Source: Malus domestica
Lineage: Eukaryota; Streptophyta; Magnoliopsida; Rosales; Rosaceae
DNA length: 64,000 nt
NCBI RefSeq assembly: GCF_042453785.1
Contig: NC_091675.1
Span: forward strand, 136,501-200,500
Reading direction: 5' to 3'
Notes under the pieces: generated by a model
Told to the model about the DNA's origin: nothing
The model's input: only the letters and a program-made list of their open reading frames with translations
Database searches by the model: none
Shown here: one piece after another, positions 10,404 through 21,732 of the stretch
Layout of the letters: the number at the start of each line of letters is the position of its first letter
Position numbering within the stretch: position 1 is the stretch's first letter
Made by a program: the position numbers and the translations under genes

Positions 10404-12230
10404 AGGTGTTTGCTTTCTCAAAAGTTAGGCTGCTCAAAGACCACGAAAGCCGATCTCAGAAATCGAAGAGGCGCTCGCTTCCTCAAAAGCTGGGCTCCTC
10501 AGAGACCACGAGGGCCAATCTCAGAAATCGAAGAGGCACCTACTTTTCCAGCCTTGTCAGCACCTGTCACACGCATACTCAGCTTTGCGGAAATTATGGG
10601 TATTCTGTCGAAGACTTCTGGGGAAGTAGAAAACACATGAATCTTACTGTCCAATCACCCACTTCCCACACGCAGCAATAGCTCATGGGTACCACAGATA
10701 ACTTTGCCAAAGTTCTCTGCCAAAGTTGAGCATGTGAAGCTTGCAGCTCCCACTACATTGCTCTAACCAAGAAGGGTAAAAGAATAGCAAAGAAACAGCA
10801 CTAACAAAGTTTAGACCCATAAATTTTGAAGGTCTAGCTACCATATTATTACCCACAAGGGTAAAGGAACAGTACCACTGTTGGATAATTGGAAATTCCC
10901 TGTGTGTCAACCTCTGTGCCTCGTGGCAAGGTAGACTAGCAAACATGCCCAACCTTTACTCACATTCGAGAAAACACTCCCAATAAGATTGCTTGCTCCA
11001 AAATCGAAGAGGCACCGTCCTCCGAATCTCGAGAGCCAGACTCCCAACATGACTACTTTCTCAAAAATCGAAGAGAGGGTAAAGGAACAGTACCATTGCT
11101 GGATAATTGGAAAGTCCCTGTGTGTCAACCTCTGTGCTTCGTGGCAAGGTAGATTAGCAAACATGCCCAACCTTTACTCACATTCGAGAAAACACTCCTA
11201 ACAAGATTGCTTGCTCCAAAATCGAAGAGGCACCGCCCTCCGAATCTTGAGAGCCAGACTCCCAACATGATTACTTTCTAAAAAATCGAAGAGACACTGC
11301 TCCCCGAATCTCGAGAGCCAGACCCCCAGCATGATTGCTTTCTCAAAAATCGAAGAGGCATCGTTCTCCGAATCAATCGAAGAGGCGCTCGCTTTCTCAA
11401 AAGCTGGGCTGCTCAGAGACCACGAGGGCCGATCTCAGAAATCGAAGAGGCACCTTCTTTTCTAGCCTTGTCAGCACCTGTCACACGCACACTTAGCTTT
11501 GCGGAAATTATGGGCATTTTGTCGAATACTTCTGGTGAAGTAGAAAGCACATGAATCTTACTGTTCAATCACCCACTTCCCACACGCAACAATAGCTCAT
11601 GGGTACCACAGATAACTTTGTCAAAGTCTCTGTCAAAGTTGAGCACGTGAAGCTTGCAGCTCCCACTACATCGCTCTGACCAAGAAAGGTAAAAGAATAG
11701 CAAAGAAACAGCACTAACAAAGTTTAGACACATAAATTTTGAAGGTCTAGCTACCATATTATTACCCACAAGGGTAAAGGAACAGTACCACTGCTGGATA
11801 ATTGGAAAGTCCATGTGTGTCAACCTCCGTGCTTCGTGGCAAGGTAGACTAGCAAACATGCCCAACCTTTACTCACATCCGAGAAAACACTCCCAACAAG
11901 ATTGCTTACTCCAAAATCGAAGAGGCACCGCCTTTCGAATCTCGAGAGCCAGACTCCCAACATGATTACTTTCTCAAAAATCGAAGAGACACTGCTCCCC
12001 GAATCTCGAGAGCCAGACCCCCACCATGATTGATTTCTCAAAAATCGAAGAAGCATCGCTCTCCGAATCTCGAGAGCCAGATACCACATACCATTTTTTC
12101 AAAGTGCTCTGACAGAGTTAAAACATGTGAAGCTGGCAGCTCCCACTACCGTGCTATGACCAAGCAGGGTAAAGGAATAGCATTACTACTTGTTGTTAGG
12201 GAGACTCCTATATATGTCGACCTCCATCCC
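10404..12230 (+). repeat. Tandem duplication of about 0.91 kb with nested minisatellite
   Basis: The segment starting CAGCACCTGTCACACGCA at 10558 recurs at 11472 (offset 914). The following landmarks (CACTTCCCACACGCA, AGCTCATGGGTACCACAG, GGGTAAAGGAACAGTACCA) recur at nearly the same offset. Inside each block, units of 55-70 bp carry AAATCGAAGAGGC plus either CTCAAAAGCTGGGCTGC or CCGAATCTCGAGAGCCAGA. A third GGGTAAAGGAACAGTACCA at 11078 shows further partial duplication. Short frames in both strands here are repeat translations, not genes. Confidence 0.75.
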
Positions 12231-13224
12231 CAACGGACAGGCAGACCTGCAAAAATGCTCAACCCTTCCTCATATCTGAGAGGGCACTCCCAACGACGCC
12301 TTTCGAAATATTCAGCTTTCTTTCCCCCCGATAATACCTTTGCAAACAAGCTATACTAGAGCAAGAATATCTCATATCATCAGGGTTAAAAGCAAGAGTA
12401 TCCCATATCATGCTTTTTCCCTGTCTTTTCCTTTGGCCTTGTTTTTACCTGCAAGACAAGGAGAAAGAGAGCAATCAGTCAGCACTTGAAATCAAGCTCT
12501 CAGCCAGGAACTGACAGCCTGGAACCCCTTACCTGATTACTTACCTGGCATTGCTCTCGAGTACTCATCTTCAACATCTTATGTTGCCAGGGAAGATACC
12601 GCATCTGCTTGAGGAACAGATAGGGCAAGTGCGAAGGATACAAGGAAGCATGTGGAGACAAGCGTAACAGCACACGTGCCGATCCATCCATTACTCTGTC
12701 AAAAGCAAAAGTATCCCATATCAGCAGGGTCGAACGTACTCTAGATTTGATGGACTTGTTTTGACCCTCAAATTCTTCAGTCGGCCTTATACTCTGGAGG
12801 AAACCAGAAAACCCTCCAGCTCAGTTCAAGAATAAGCCTGTGGAAAGTTACTTCTTCAAAAGCAAAAGTATCCCATATCATCTTTTCTCATTTTTCTTCT
12901 CTTTATCCTTCATGCTGCTGCAAGATGGGGAGAAGGTGAACAATCAACCGGAGCTCTGATTGCTTACCTTGTCTGTCACCTCTTTCAGCAAATCCCCTAG
13001 CTCGGCGACTTGGGGGACTTCTACTACATGGTTTGTATCGCGCTTGACCAAGCCTGAAACTACAAGTAAGCTTCAAGTGAAATTGATACATTACCTTGTG
13101 CATCTCCACCAGTTAAAGATACCACCCCTGGATGGAGGAAGAGTACTTCCAGAGAAGCTGCCACATCTACCTATGAGACAGATAAGGCAAGTCAAGATGA
13201 TACCACACTCCGATACTTAGAAGT

Positions 13225-13498
13225 TTCGTGATTACGAGATCATTCTCCCACAATATTTCCTAATGTCATTTGTACTCTAATGTCATTTGTACTAAATCAT
13301 TCACTTGTACTCACTAAAGGAGAGCTTGAACCTATGTACTTGTGTAAACCCTTCACAATTAATGAGAACTCTTCTATTCCGTGGACGTAGCCAATCTGGG
13401 TGAACCACGTACATCTTGTGTTTGCTTTCCTATCTCTATCCATTTATATACTTATCCACACTAATGACCGGAGCAATTTAGCGAAGATCACAAAAAGC
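13225..13498 (+). mobile_element. LTR-like end of a gypsy/LARD family
   Basis: It matches, in reverse complement, the LTR at 40258-40774. Shared stretches include CATTCTCCCACAATATTTCC, CTAATGTCATTTGTACTAAA, GGAGAGCTTGAACCTATGTA, AATTAATGAGAAC and CACACTA(A/G)TGACCGGAGCAA. It ends at AGCGAAGATCACAAAAAGCG, directly against the second LINE fragment. Confidence 0.75.
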
Positions 13499-14110
13499 GA
13501 CCGTTTTCGCTACCTAGGATCTATCTTACAAGAGAACGGAGAATTAGATGGAGATCTCAACCATAGAATACGAGCTGGATGGATGAAGTGTAAGAGTGCA
13601 TCCAGCATTGTTGTGTGACCGTCGTAGGCCACTGAAGCTCAAGGGAAAATTTTATAAGACGGCAATAAGGCCAGCGATGTTGTATGGCACAGAATGTTGG
13701 GCGGTGAAACATCAACATGTACACAAAATGGGTGTAGCAGAGATGAGGATGCTTCGTGGGATGTGTGGGCACACGAGAAAGGATAAGATTGAGAATGAGG
13801 ATATCCGAGGTAAAGTAGGAGTAGCCGAAATTGAAGGAAAGATGAGAGAAAATCGGTTCCGGTGATTTGGACATGTGCAAAGAAGGCCGACTGACGCTCC
13901 GGTTCGAAGATGTGACTACGGGACAGAGGTTCAGGGCCGAAGGGGTAGAGGAAGACCTAGGAAAACTTTGGAAGAGACTCTAAGAAAAGGCTTAGAGTAC
14001 TTGGATCTAACGGAGGACATGACACAAAACCGAGCGCAATGGCGTTCTAGGATTCATATAGCCGACCCCACTTAGTGGGAAAAGGCTTTGTTGTTGTTGT
14101 TGTTGTTGTT
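13499..14110 (+). mobile_element. LINE retrotransposon 3' fragment, copy 2, with (TTG)n tail
   Basis: Same protein segment as copy 1 and starting at the same point (CGTTTTCGCTACCTAGG). The frame is broken: a shift near 13600 separates MKCKSAS from [15 protein letters not shown], and an in-frame TGA at 13863-13865 interrupts the RFR / FGHVQRR region. The 3' end is complete (CACTTAGTGGGAAAAGGC, then TTG repeats to 14110), the usual microsatellite-like tail of these plant LINEs. Confidence 0.88.
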
Positions 14111-14964
14111 TATTTATTCTATAGATTTTAAAATTTAAACGTATCTACATTGGTGAGCATCATCATCAATTCAGCATAATGAGAAAATATTTTGCGAGAA
14201 AAATCATGTAAACTGATTATTACCACAATTCTAAGTGTGCATTTGGTGCATCAGACAAACGAGACCACACTTGACTAGCTTCAAAAACCTAACAAGATCA
14301 AACGAACGCGTCTTAAATATTTATTTCAGATGTGGCACGAAGCAGAGTGTCAGCAACAAAACTGTTTCGTCTCGTCTCGAATGGTGGGCTATAGCATAAG
14401 AAGTGTTTGAGTTTTTTAACATTAAAAATACTAATTAGTTGGGCTACTGTATCACCTTTTTATTATCCTAATCCATTTAACTAATGAAAAACTTGAAAAG
14501 AAAAGCTAAGAAAACTTTCTTAAAAGTGTAATTTTTCATAGACTATCTGTCACCTCACAGTTTAATATCAATTATTATGCTAACATTATAAAACATTTGC
14601 TAAAAATATGAGATGACATAGAGTTCATAAAGAATCCACTTTGAAAGAGTCACCTTAACATTTCTTTAAGTTTACGTCCTAAGTTTGCTTTTAAAGAATA
14701 TAAAACGGTAAAAGTATTTTAAATAGGAGTGTTTTGGTAGGGTTACTGTACCAAAACTCTCATACCAAACTTTTGGAATGACAAATTTATTATCATTACC
14801 ATACCAAAATTTTGATATGTTAAAAAATTCGGATGATATAGTATGGTAATGGTAATTATCACTTTGATTTGGACTACTTATTTTGGGCTAAAATTTGACT
14901 TTTTCAACCGAATTCAAGGCTTGAACATTTGCTTTTTCTTTTTTTATGGCTTTACATATACGGT
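14111..14964. other. Intergenic AT-rich DNA
   Basis: No gene or RNA is recognised. Positions 14730-14870 contain imperfect palindromes (TACCAAAACTCTCATACCAAA, GGTAATGGTAAT) suggestive of a decayed MITE. 14957-14964 is the left copy of the hAT target duplication. Confidence 0.4.
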
Positions 14965-15968
14965 CAGGGGCGGATCCACAGTGGGGTCGTCGGGGTCGCA
15001 CGACCCCTTGGAAACCATGGAAACAACCTTGAAGCTCCCATACGCGACCTCTTGGAGCTGGGGTCGTCGGGGTCGTCGGGGTCGGAGTCGCACGCCAAGT
15101 GTTCGACAAAAATCCTGAACGAAGCTCGGCACTGCAGGAAGAGGAAGAAGAAGCTGCGCGCTTCTTTTTTTTCAAAACATACGGGCAAAACGGCGTCGTT
15201 TTGGCCCAGGTCTGAACAAAAAACAAATGCCCAGCGTGTCCTGGGCAGGTCTGAACAAAAAAAAAATACCCAATGTGTCCTATCAGCCCTATTTTGCACA
15301 GATCCGAATCCCTTCTTTCTAAAACCCCCAAATTTCTTTTGTTTTCTCCTCCTCCTCCAACCCTAATTCATATTTATTTTAATTATGTTGGTGGTTTGTT
15401 TATATTGTGAGTATTTATTTTGAATATTTTGTATATGTAGAATATATTTAATTTAATTGAAATTCAATTCATATTTATTTTGATTATATTGATGATTTGT
15501 TTATATTGTGAGTTTTTATTTTCATTATTTTTTATATGTAGAATGCAAGATGAGATATTTAATTTAATTGAAATCCAATTCATATTTATTTTGATTATGT
15601 TGATGGTTTGTTTATATTGTGAGTATTTATTTTGAATATTTTGTATATGTATAATATATTTAATTTAATTGAAATTCAATTCATATTTATTTTGATTATA
15701 TTGATGATTTGTTTATATTGTGAGTTTTTTCATTTTAACACCAATTATTTTGTTAAAAATTATTAAAAAAATTTAGTATTGTTCCATGCACAGATTAATT
15801 CGACACTGCACCAAACGCCCGACTAATGTAGTTAGTACTATCCGACGACTATTTATTCTATCCGACTGAAATAGTCAGTACAGTCCGAAGTACCAAACGA
15901 GGCTAAAAAAAAATTTCGCGCTGCGCGCGCTATGACCCCACAAACATTATTTCCTGGATCCGCCACTG
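14965..15968. mobile_element. Non-autonomous hAT-type transposon with exact 8-bp target duplication
   Basis: The element starts CAGGGGCGGATCCA and ends TGGATCCGCCACTG, giving imperfect terminal inverted repeats of about 14 bp of the CAGTGGCGGATCCA class. The 8 bp on each side, TATACGGT at 14957-14964 and TATACGGT at 15969-15976, are identical. Length is 1004 bp. No transposase is encoded: the interior has GGGTCGTCGGGGTCG repeats, a GC-rich segment (15000-15290) whose short frames have no family match, an array of about 100-bp AT-rich repeats, and a segment (about 15770-15905) shared with a fucosyltransferase intron. Confidence 0.88.
15366..15765 (+). repeat. Four AT-rich tandem repeats inside the hAT element
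   Basis: The unit ATTCATATTTATTTT(G/A)ATTAT, then GTTTATATTGTGAGT, starts at 15366, 15467, 15578 and 15679 (spacing 101, 111 and 101 bp). The 10-bp length difference comes from an insertion around ATGCAAGATGAG in unit 2. Confidence 0.8.
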
Positions 15969-17266
15969 TATACGGTGGCCTAAAGTGGAAACCAAAATAG
16001 AATCCTTGCAGTGAGAAACCACAGGCAACAAGCACAGGCAAGCACACCAACACCAATTCCTTTAGAGAGTGGGAGAGAGTGTCAAAGAGGGAAAGTGTGG
16101 AATGAGAGAGGCAATGAAGGGTTTTTTTTTTTTTCTAAATATTGTATAATTATATATATATATATATATTTTTTTTTTATTTGTTGGTACGGCACGGTAA
16201 TACCATCGGTAATAGTATCGAATACTAATGATGTATCAAAAATGTTTGATTCGGTACAATACCATATCATTACCAATTGGCATAAAATCAGTATGGAACG
16301 ATTGACATGGAAATTTGGCAATATATTTCACCCCTAAATTCTTATTTTTCTTTTCGAACAACGATATTATCTACACTAAGAGAGAGGGGAGCGAACCTAG
16401 CCTCACAATGGGCTCGCTTTTAAAAATAATCGAATCTAAGACTTCCACCTCTAATTTTAAATGCTAAAAATTAATCACTTTAACCAACGCTAAAAAAATG
16501 AATAGTTTAATTGATGAGTTGAGGGACTCAAATTGTAGTAATGATTCTTCCAACATAACTCATTTTGACAAAATTCTGACAAAGTTGACGAAAACGACCA
16601 TAGCTACACATTTTTTATGAGTTGAGGGACCAATGGTAATTAATTTTTAGTTGAAGAACTATTGCTCCAATTGGATTAAAGTTGATGGATCATTACTTCA
16701 ATTTGATTAAAATTGAGGAACTATTGTTATAATTTAGTCAAAATTAAATTAAGCATACTATTATATAATTTTGTGCAAGCACCAAAAATAAAAAAATTGA
16801 GCATTGCTTTCGTGGTAACCCACCTACCCAATAATTTCGGAGGCAGATTGTCTACCCCTGTTATGGTGCCATTCTTATTCCCTTGAATCACGGTTAAGCT
16901 ATTTTAAATTTTTTTATTAAATTTTTAATAAAAATAATAAGATAAAAAATAATAAAAGTATAAAATGTTGACGGAAGGGAGACCATAATTTCAGGCTCCG
17001 CCGTTGGAGAGACAGTAGTCTACTCTATCGTAGTGCCAGGTGCCAGACTGCCAACCCCCACACCCCAAGCCATTGCACGACCTCAAGTCTCAGCCTCTGC
17101 TGGCGGTGGGAGGGCGGTGGGAGGGCGGTGGTGCGCGGTGGTCGACCTGTTTCGTAATTCATTCTTCCAGATTCCAACCCCAAAACCCACACAAAGCAAA
17201 ATCAAATAAAACAGAGAGGAGAGTGTTTGAGTCAAAGAGACCCGCCGTGCCACTTGTACTGTACCA
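15969..17266. other. Intergenic DNA and promoter side of the O-fucosyltransferase gene
   Basis: Contains a (TA)n tract at about 16150-16170, T-rich runs, and a diverged repeat (16500-16760) in which AATT(T/G)GATTAAA and GATGGA/GAGGAAC phrases recur. 16880-16985 resembles half of the foldback element at 36531-36734 (CACGGTTAAG, then AAAATGTTGACG). 17040-17266 is the likely 5' leader. No other gene seen. Confidence 0.4.
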
Positions 17267-20200
17267 ATGGCTTTTCATTTCCAGCGCCGCCGCCTCCACT
17301 ACTACCACCGCTTTCGCTTTCTTCTTCCCCTCATTTCGGCCATATCCGGAGCCCTTCTCGTCCTCTTCGCTCTTCTCTTGGTTCTTGCTCCTTCCCCTCT
17401 CGATGTCAATAACCTCCATCAACCGCGTCATTCTTCTACGGTACACTCTCCCTCCCGCATTTTCTTCTTATTCACAATTAACAATTCGTATGATTGGATT
17501 CGTATCCTAATTTCCTCTTTTCCTTCTAGTTCGATGTTGCCGTGGACGACGATGCCGTTTCTGCACGGCTTACTGTCTTTCGTGTTCCAGTTAGGGGCTT
17601 TTCTCTTTCCTTCTCAATTTCGGATGTCAACCTTAATGTAATGTTAGGTTTTGTTTGGATCTTTACGGCTTCACTTTACTTGTTCAAAATCAGAGCGGTG
17701 GAGGGAGATTGGATCGTGATATTTGGAGCTCCAGGAATTCCAAATTCTACTATGGATGCAGCAATGGCACCAAGAAATTTCCAAGTCTGTTTCCTTTTCC
17801 AGTTTGCATTTCATTTAGTATACCCCACTCTATAAGATTTCGTAATTGATTGACCAAAATTATGCATTGTTGCTGCCTACTTGTGGTTTCTGTTATATGT
17901 TTGTTTCATATGGTTTTCGTAAAATGACACTTCCGTTTGTGTTCACAATGACATTGGTGTTTAGAATTTCATCCTGAATAGCTGTATTGTTCATATTTGC
18001 AGATGTTGATGAAATTACGCGTCCTAATAGGTACTTGGCGATTGCAACCAGTGGAGGCTTGAATCAACAAAGAACTGGGGTAACTTACGATTTTACTTTT
18101 GTTTATCTTCTGCAGCATTATAGTCATAGTTACTGCATTGATGTTTCCTTGAGGATGTCTGAGAGGATACTTGATTCCACCCTAACTCTGACAGTTCAAC
18201 TGATGCATAACCAGGGTAAAAACATAAAGGGGTTAAAATATAGACTAAAGCCTCATTTGGCAGCTCGGACTGTACAGTTCGGATTAGTCGGGCACTTGGT
18301 ACTGTGTCGGATTAATCTGTGCGTCGGATAATTTGTTGAACTATAATAATTTTCTAAAAAAATTTCACCATATAATCGTTGTTGAAATGAAAAAGGGGAG
18401 AAAAAAAAAAAAAGCCACAAACCAAGAAAATTCAGAGGACTTTGTTTTCTATTATTCCTCAATTTTTTTGGAGAGGAAATGCACACAGAGGACTTCGTTT
18501 TTTATTTCAACAAACCAAGAATACTCATCGGAGAGAAAATTGGGGCTGACTGTGATTTTGGGCATTGGGCTGGGGAAGGGCATTGACGGAATCCGATTTG
18601 GAGAAGGAGGGGAAGAGCCAAGTGGTGCCTCCAGATATCAGCCAAATACGCTGGATCGACAATGCCCAACAACCACGATGTTGTCCCTGCGTGACTTCCT
18701 TCGAAGGCGGACAGGAATACAGGGTTGTACTCGGCTTTTGAGATGGCAGATTCCTCAGCTTCCTCTGCCCCTCTTCTCTGTACAACCCTGTGGAACGTGC
18801 CGTTTGGCCGCCGTTCTCCACTCATCTCTCTCTCACTCTCTTCCTTGTTCCTCTGTGTGCTTTCCGCCGGATGAGACGGGAAATTGCCCGGCGATTGATT
18901 GCAGAGGAGTGGCAGCCGAGGTGGAGAACTCGTCGAGGAACTGCTCGAAGGCCCAATCTAAGAAATCGTTAGGGGCGGCCTCTTGGTCGCATTTGTGCTT
19001 CTTGATTATATAGTATTTGTATAGTATTTTTCGCTTTTAGTGGGGAACTTACTCTACCTATAACTTTGGTAGATAACAGATGCTGTTGTAGCAGCTCGTA
19101 TACTGAATGCTAGTCTTGTTGTTCCAAAGTTGGACCAGAAATCTTTCTGGAAGGATGCAAGGTCAGTCCTTGAATCATATCTATGCTGCCATATTTACAT
19201 GCAATCCAGATTTTGTAATCGCATGGACATGTCTCAATCAATTGTTTTCTTTTGCAGTAACTTTTCAGAGATTTTTGATGTTGATTGGTTTATATCATTT
19301 CTGTCAAAAGATGTTAAAATCATAAAACAGCTTCCAAGGAAGGGAGTTAACATGTGGACGCCATCCACTATGCGTGTTCCAAGGAAGTGTAGTGAAAGAT
19401 GTTATCAAAATCGTGTATTACCTGTTCTTTTGAAAAGGCATGTAAGTTTTCAGTTCTCTTAAGCTTCTAATTCTTGTAGAATGTAGAAACTTCTTTTCCT
19501 TTGTAAGTTGCATCAGTACTGCCTTCTCCTTTGCTTACTTTTGTATCCTGCAGTTTGTTTGCCAACTGTTAATTTTGAAATACATGATATTTCCATATTT
19601 CATGCACTTACATTTTATCCAGTGCCCAATCTTGTGGACCAAATGGTTCTTGTCTGAAAATCTCGTGGTCAGACATTTTGTTTCGCTAAGAATTTTATTG
19701 CATTTGAAATAAAAACAATATATTCAGGCTCGCAAGCACATGAGCCAAGCCCCAGGTTTGGACTCGTTTACTAAATATGTATAAGTTTAGCTTTGATCAT
19801 GGCTCTAGTGAATGATTTGATCCCTTAATGGATGGCACTGCTTGTTTGCATCCCTAGATACGTCTTCTTGAATTATCTTTCTACAAGTATACATAATTTA
19901 TGGAAAAGGCACTTATTAGTTTTCATTCTGTGACAGGCTATTCAGCTCAACAAGTTTGATTACAGACTTTCAAACAGGTTGAATACAGATCTGCAAAAAT
20001 TAAGATGTAGAGTCAACTACCATGCTTTAAAGTTTACTGACCCAATACAGAAAATGGCCAAAAAGTTGGTTCATCAAATGAGGATGAGAAGCAAGCATTA
20101 TATTGCATTGCACCTGAGGTAATTTTATCCATCTTTTTTTACTTTTTATGTTTAGAACAACCATTTAACTAGCGTTATTGCCCTGTCTTTCTTGCGTATT

Positions 20201-21732
20201 TAGACTGAGCCATAAAATTGCAGGTAGAACCTTGTTCCAATGATCGTAATCATCATATATCTGTGTACATTAGTATACCTGCTTTCCATATCTAGTTGAT
20301 ACATTTACAGAAACACGCATACAAGTGCGTGTTCATGAGTAGACTAACACAACCCCCCAGATTCCTTCGCACGGGCAACTAATAGGTTGCGCCCATATTA
20401 GAAACAAGATTCTGCAAATTCGAAGGCTTACTTGTCAAGTTGTTTCTTGATGCAATTAAATGTTTACTGTTACAGGTATGAACCTGATATGCTTGCATTC
20501 TCAGGATGTTATTATGGTGGAGGAGACAAGGAAAGGAAAGAATTGGGTGCCATACAAAAGAGGTGGAAGACTTTACATGTAAGGATTAAGTGATGTTCTT
20601 TTGGCTTTATGTCATCTTATGTCCCCTGAATCAACTACTGAGAGTACATTGATTAAAACCCGACCTTTGTTTTTTTATTTTAATAAATGTGCAAGCGCAA
20701 GTTGTGTGTGCACTTATGTTTATTTAGTAAAGCCAAGGAGGTGTATATCAAGTATAAGGTGTGTATTGAGACTTTAGTCTCTTATCAAGTATGAGGTGTG
20801 TATCGAGTCTATTTATATCCCATTGCTCTGTATCTATAAGATGTATTTTGGATGGAGTTGCAGATTAGCAATCCTGATAAGCCAAGGAGGCATGGGAGGT
20901 GTCCACTTACTCCAGAAGAAGTTGGTCTTATGTTGAGAGCACTGGGTTATGGCAGCGATGTTCACATCTATGTGGCATCAGGGGAAGTCTATGGAGGAGA
21001 AGAAACATTGGCACCCCTTAAGGCACTATTCCCCAACTTTTATTCGAAAGAGACAATAGCAACCAAGGAGGAATTGGAACCATTTTATTCATTTTCTTCT
21101 CGCATGGCAGCACTTGACTTCATAGTTTGTGATGAGAGTGATGTCTTTGTCACCAACAACAATGGCAATATGGCCAAAATATTAGCCGGACGAAGGTGTG
21201 CTGTCTTTCTTTCCTATCTTCATTTCTCTTCTCATCTTATTCTTCCCCCCCTGCCTGCTTAGTTTTCACATCTTTTATTTGTTGCAGGAGATATTTTGGA
21301 CATAAGCCCACTATTCGTCCAAATGCTAAAAAACTCTACCGGTTGTTCCTAAGCAAAGAGAACATGACCTGGGGAGCTTTTGCTTCTAATGTTCGTACTT
21401 ATCAGAGAGGCTTTATGGGTGAGCCGAATGAAGTGAGGCCAGGCAGGGGTGGTTTTCATGAGAACCCATATACCTGCATATGTGAAGATTCTCAGGCCAA
21501 GGCCAAGAGGGATGTAGGACCTAGAAAATATGGTAGGAGTAGTAACATAACAGGAAAAGACGAAGTAGATTTTGATGCCCAAAACGTGGAAGATGATCCA
21601 GAAGGGCCTGATACTGATGAGGATGAGTATCAAAGTGCCCCCTTGGACAATGATTTGTTTAACAGAAGAGGCGTGGATTATGATGCTGTCAACTCCGAGG
21701 AACCTGAATTGGAGGAGATGCTTTCAGACTAG
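17267..21732 (+). CDS. O-fucosyltransferase family protein, ten exons
   Basis: Exons 17267-17440, 17530-17589, 17694-17784, 18003-18079, 19073-19161, 19258-19441, 19937-20118, 20476-20578, 20864-21195, 21288-21732. All junctions are GT-AG and in phase, giving 578 residues. It is a type II Golgi membrane protein by pattern: a short Arg-rich cytosolic N-terminus, then one hydrophobic anchor at about residues 18-42. Family blocks: FYYGCSNGTKKFP, YLAIATSGGLNQQRTGITDAV, ARILNASLVVPKLDQKSFW, YIALHLRYEPDMLAFSGC (the HLR arginine is in the GDP-fucose site), and DESDVFVTNNNGNMAKILAGR. The C-terminus has an acidic tail (DDPEGPDTDEDE). Plant members act on cell-wall glycans or on proteins; the substrate cannot be read here. 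Intron 4 is enlarged by a repeat insertion. Confidence 0.93.
18240..19005 (-). mobile_element. Repeat insertion in fucosyltransferase intron 4, with GC-rich passenger
   Basis: Starts near GCCTCATTTGGCAGCTCGG; the first 120 bp is, in reverse complement, related to 15770-15905 in the hAT element (CACAGATTAAT(C/T)CGACAC, GTACAGTCCGA). Beyond that lies about 500 bp of GC-rich DNA (18490-18990) quite unlike the surrounding intron, open in minus-strand frames for about 100 codons. No family was recognised. A matching inverted terminus was not found on the right, so the element boundaries are uncertain. Confidence 0.5.

Larger units (their letters stand above)
9229..13498. mobile_element. Non-autonomous LTR-retrotransposon remnant (LARD-like)
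   Basis: A 4.3-kb block between two LINE fragments. It holds a coiled-coil ORF on the minus strand (9489-10169), a repeat-rich section based on AAATCGAAGAGGC (10270-12230), then AT-balanced DNA with the recurring segment AAAAGCAA(A/G)AGTATCCCATATCA (from 12390, 12705 and 12855), and an LTR-like 3' end (13225-13498). No gag, protease, reverse transcriptase or integrase was found. No matching left LTR is visible, so it is partial or rearranged. The classification is inferred from the LTR similarity to 40325-40545. Confidence 0.6.

Noticed and set aside
14888-15366. Several 90-147-codon frames on both strands
   Set aside because: They arise from GC-rich, low-complexity DNA inside the hAT element and cross its left end. 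No family features.
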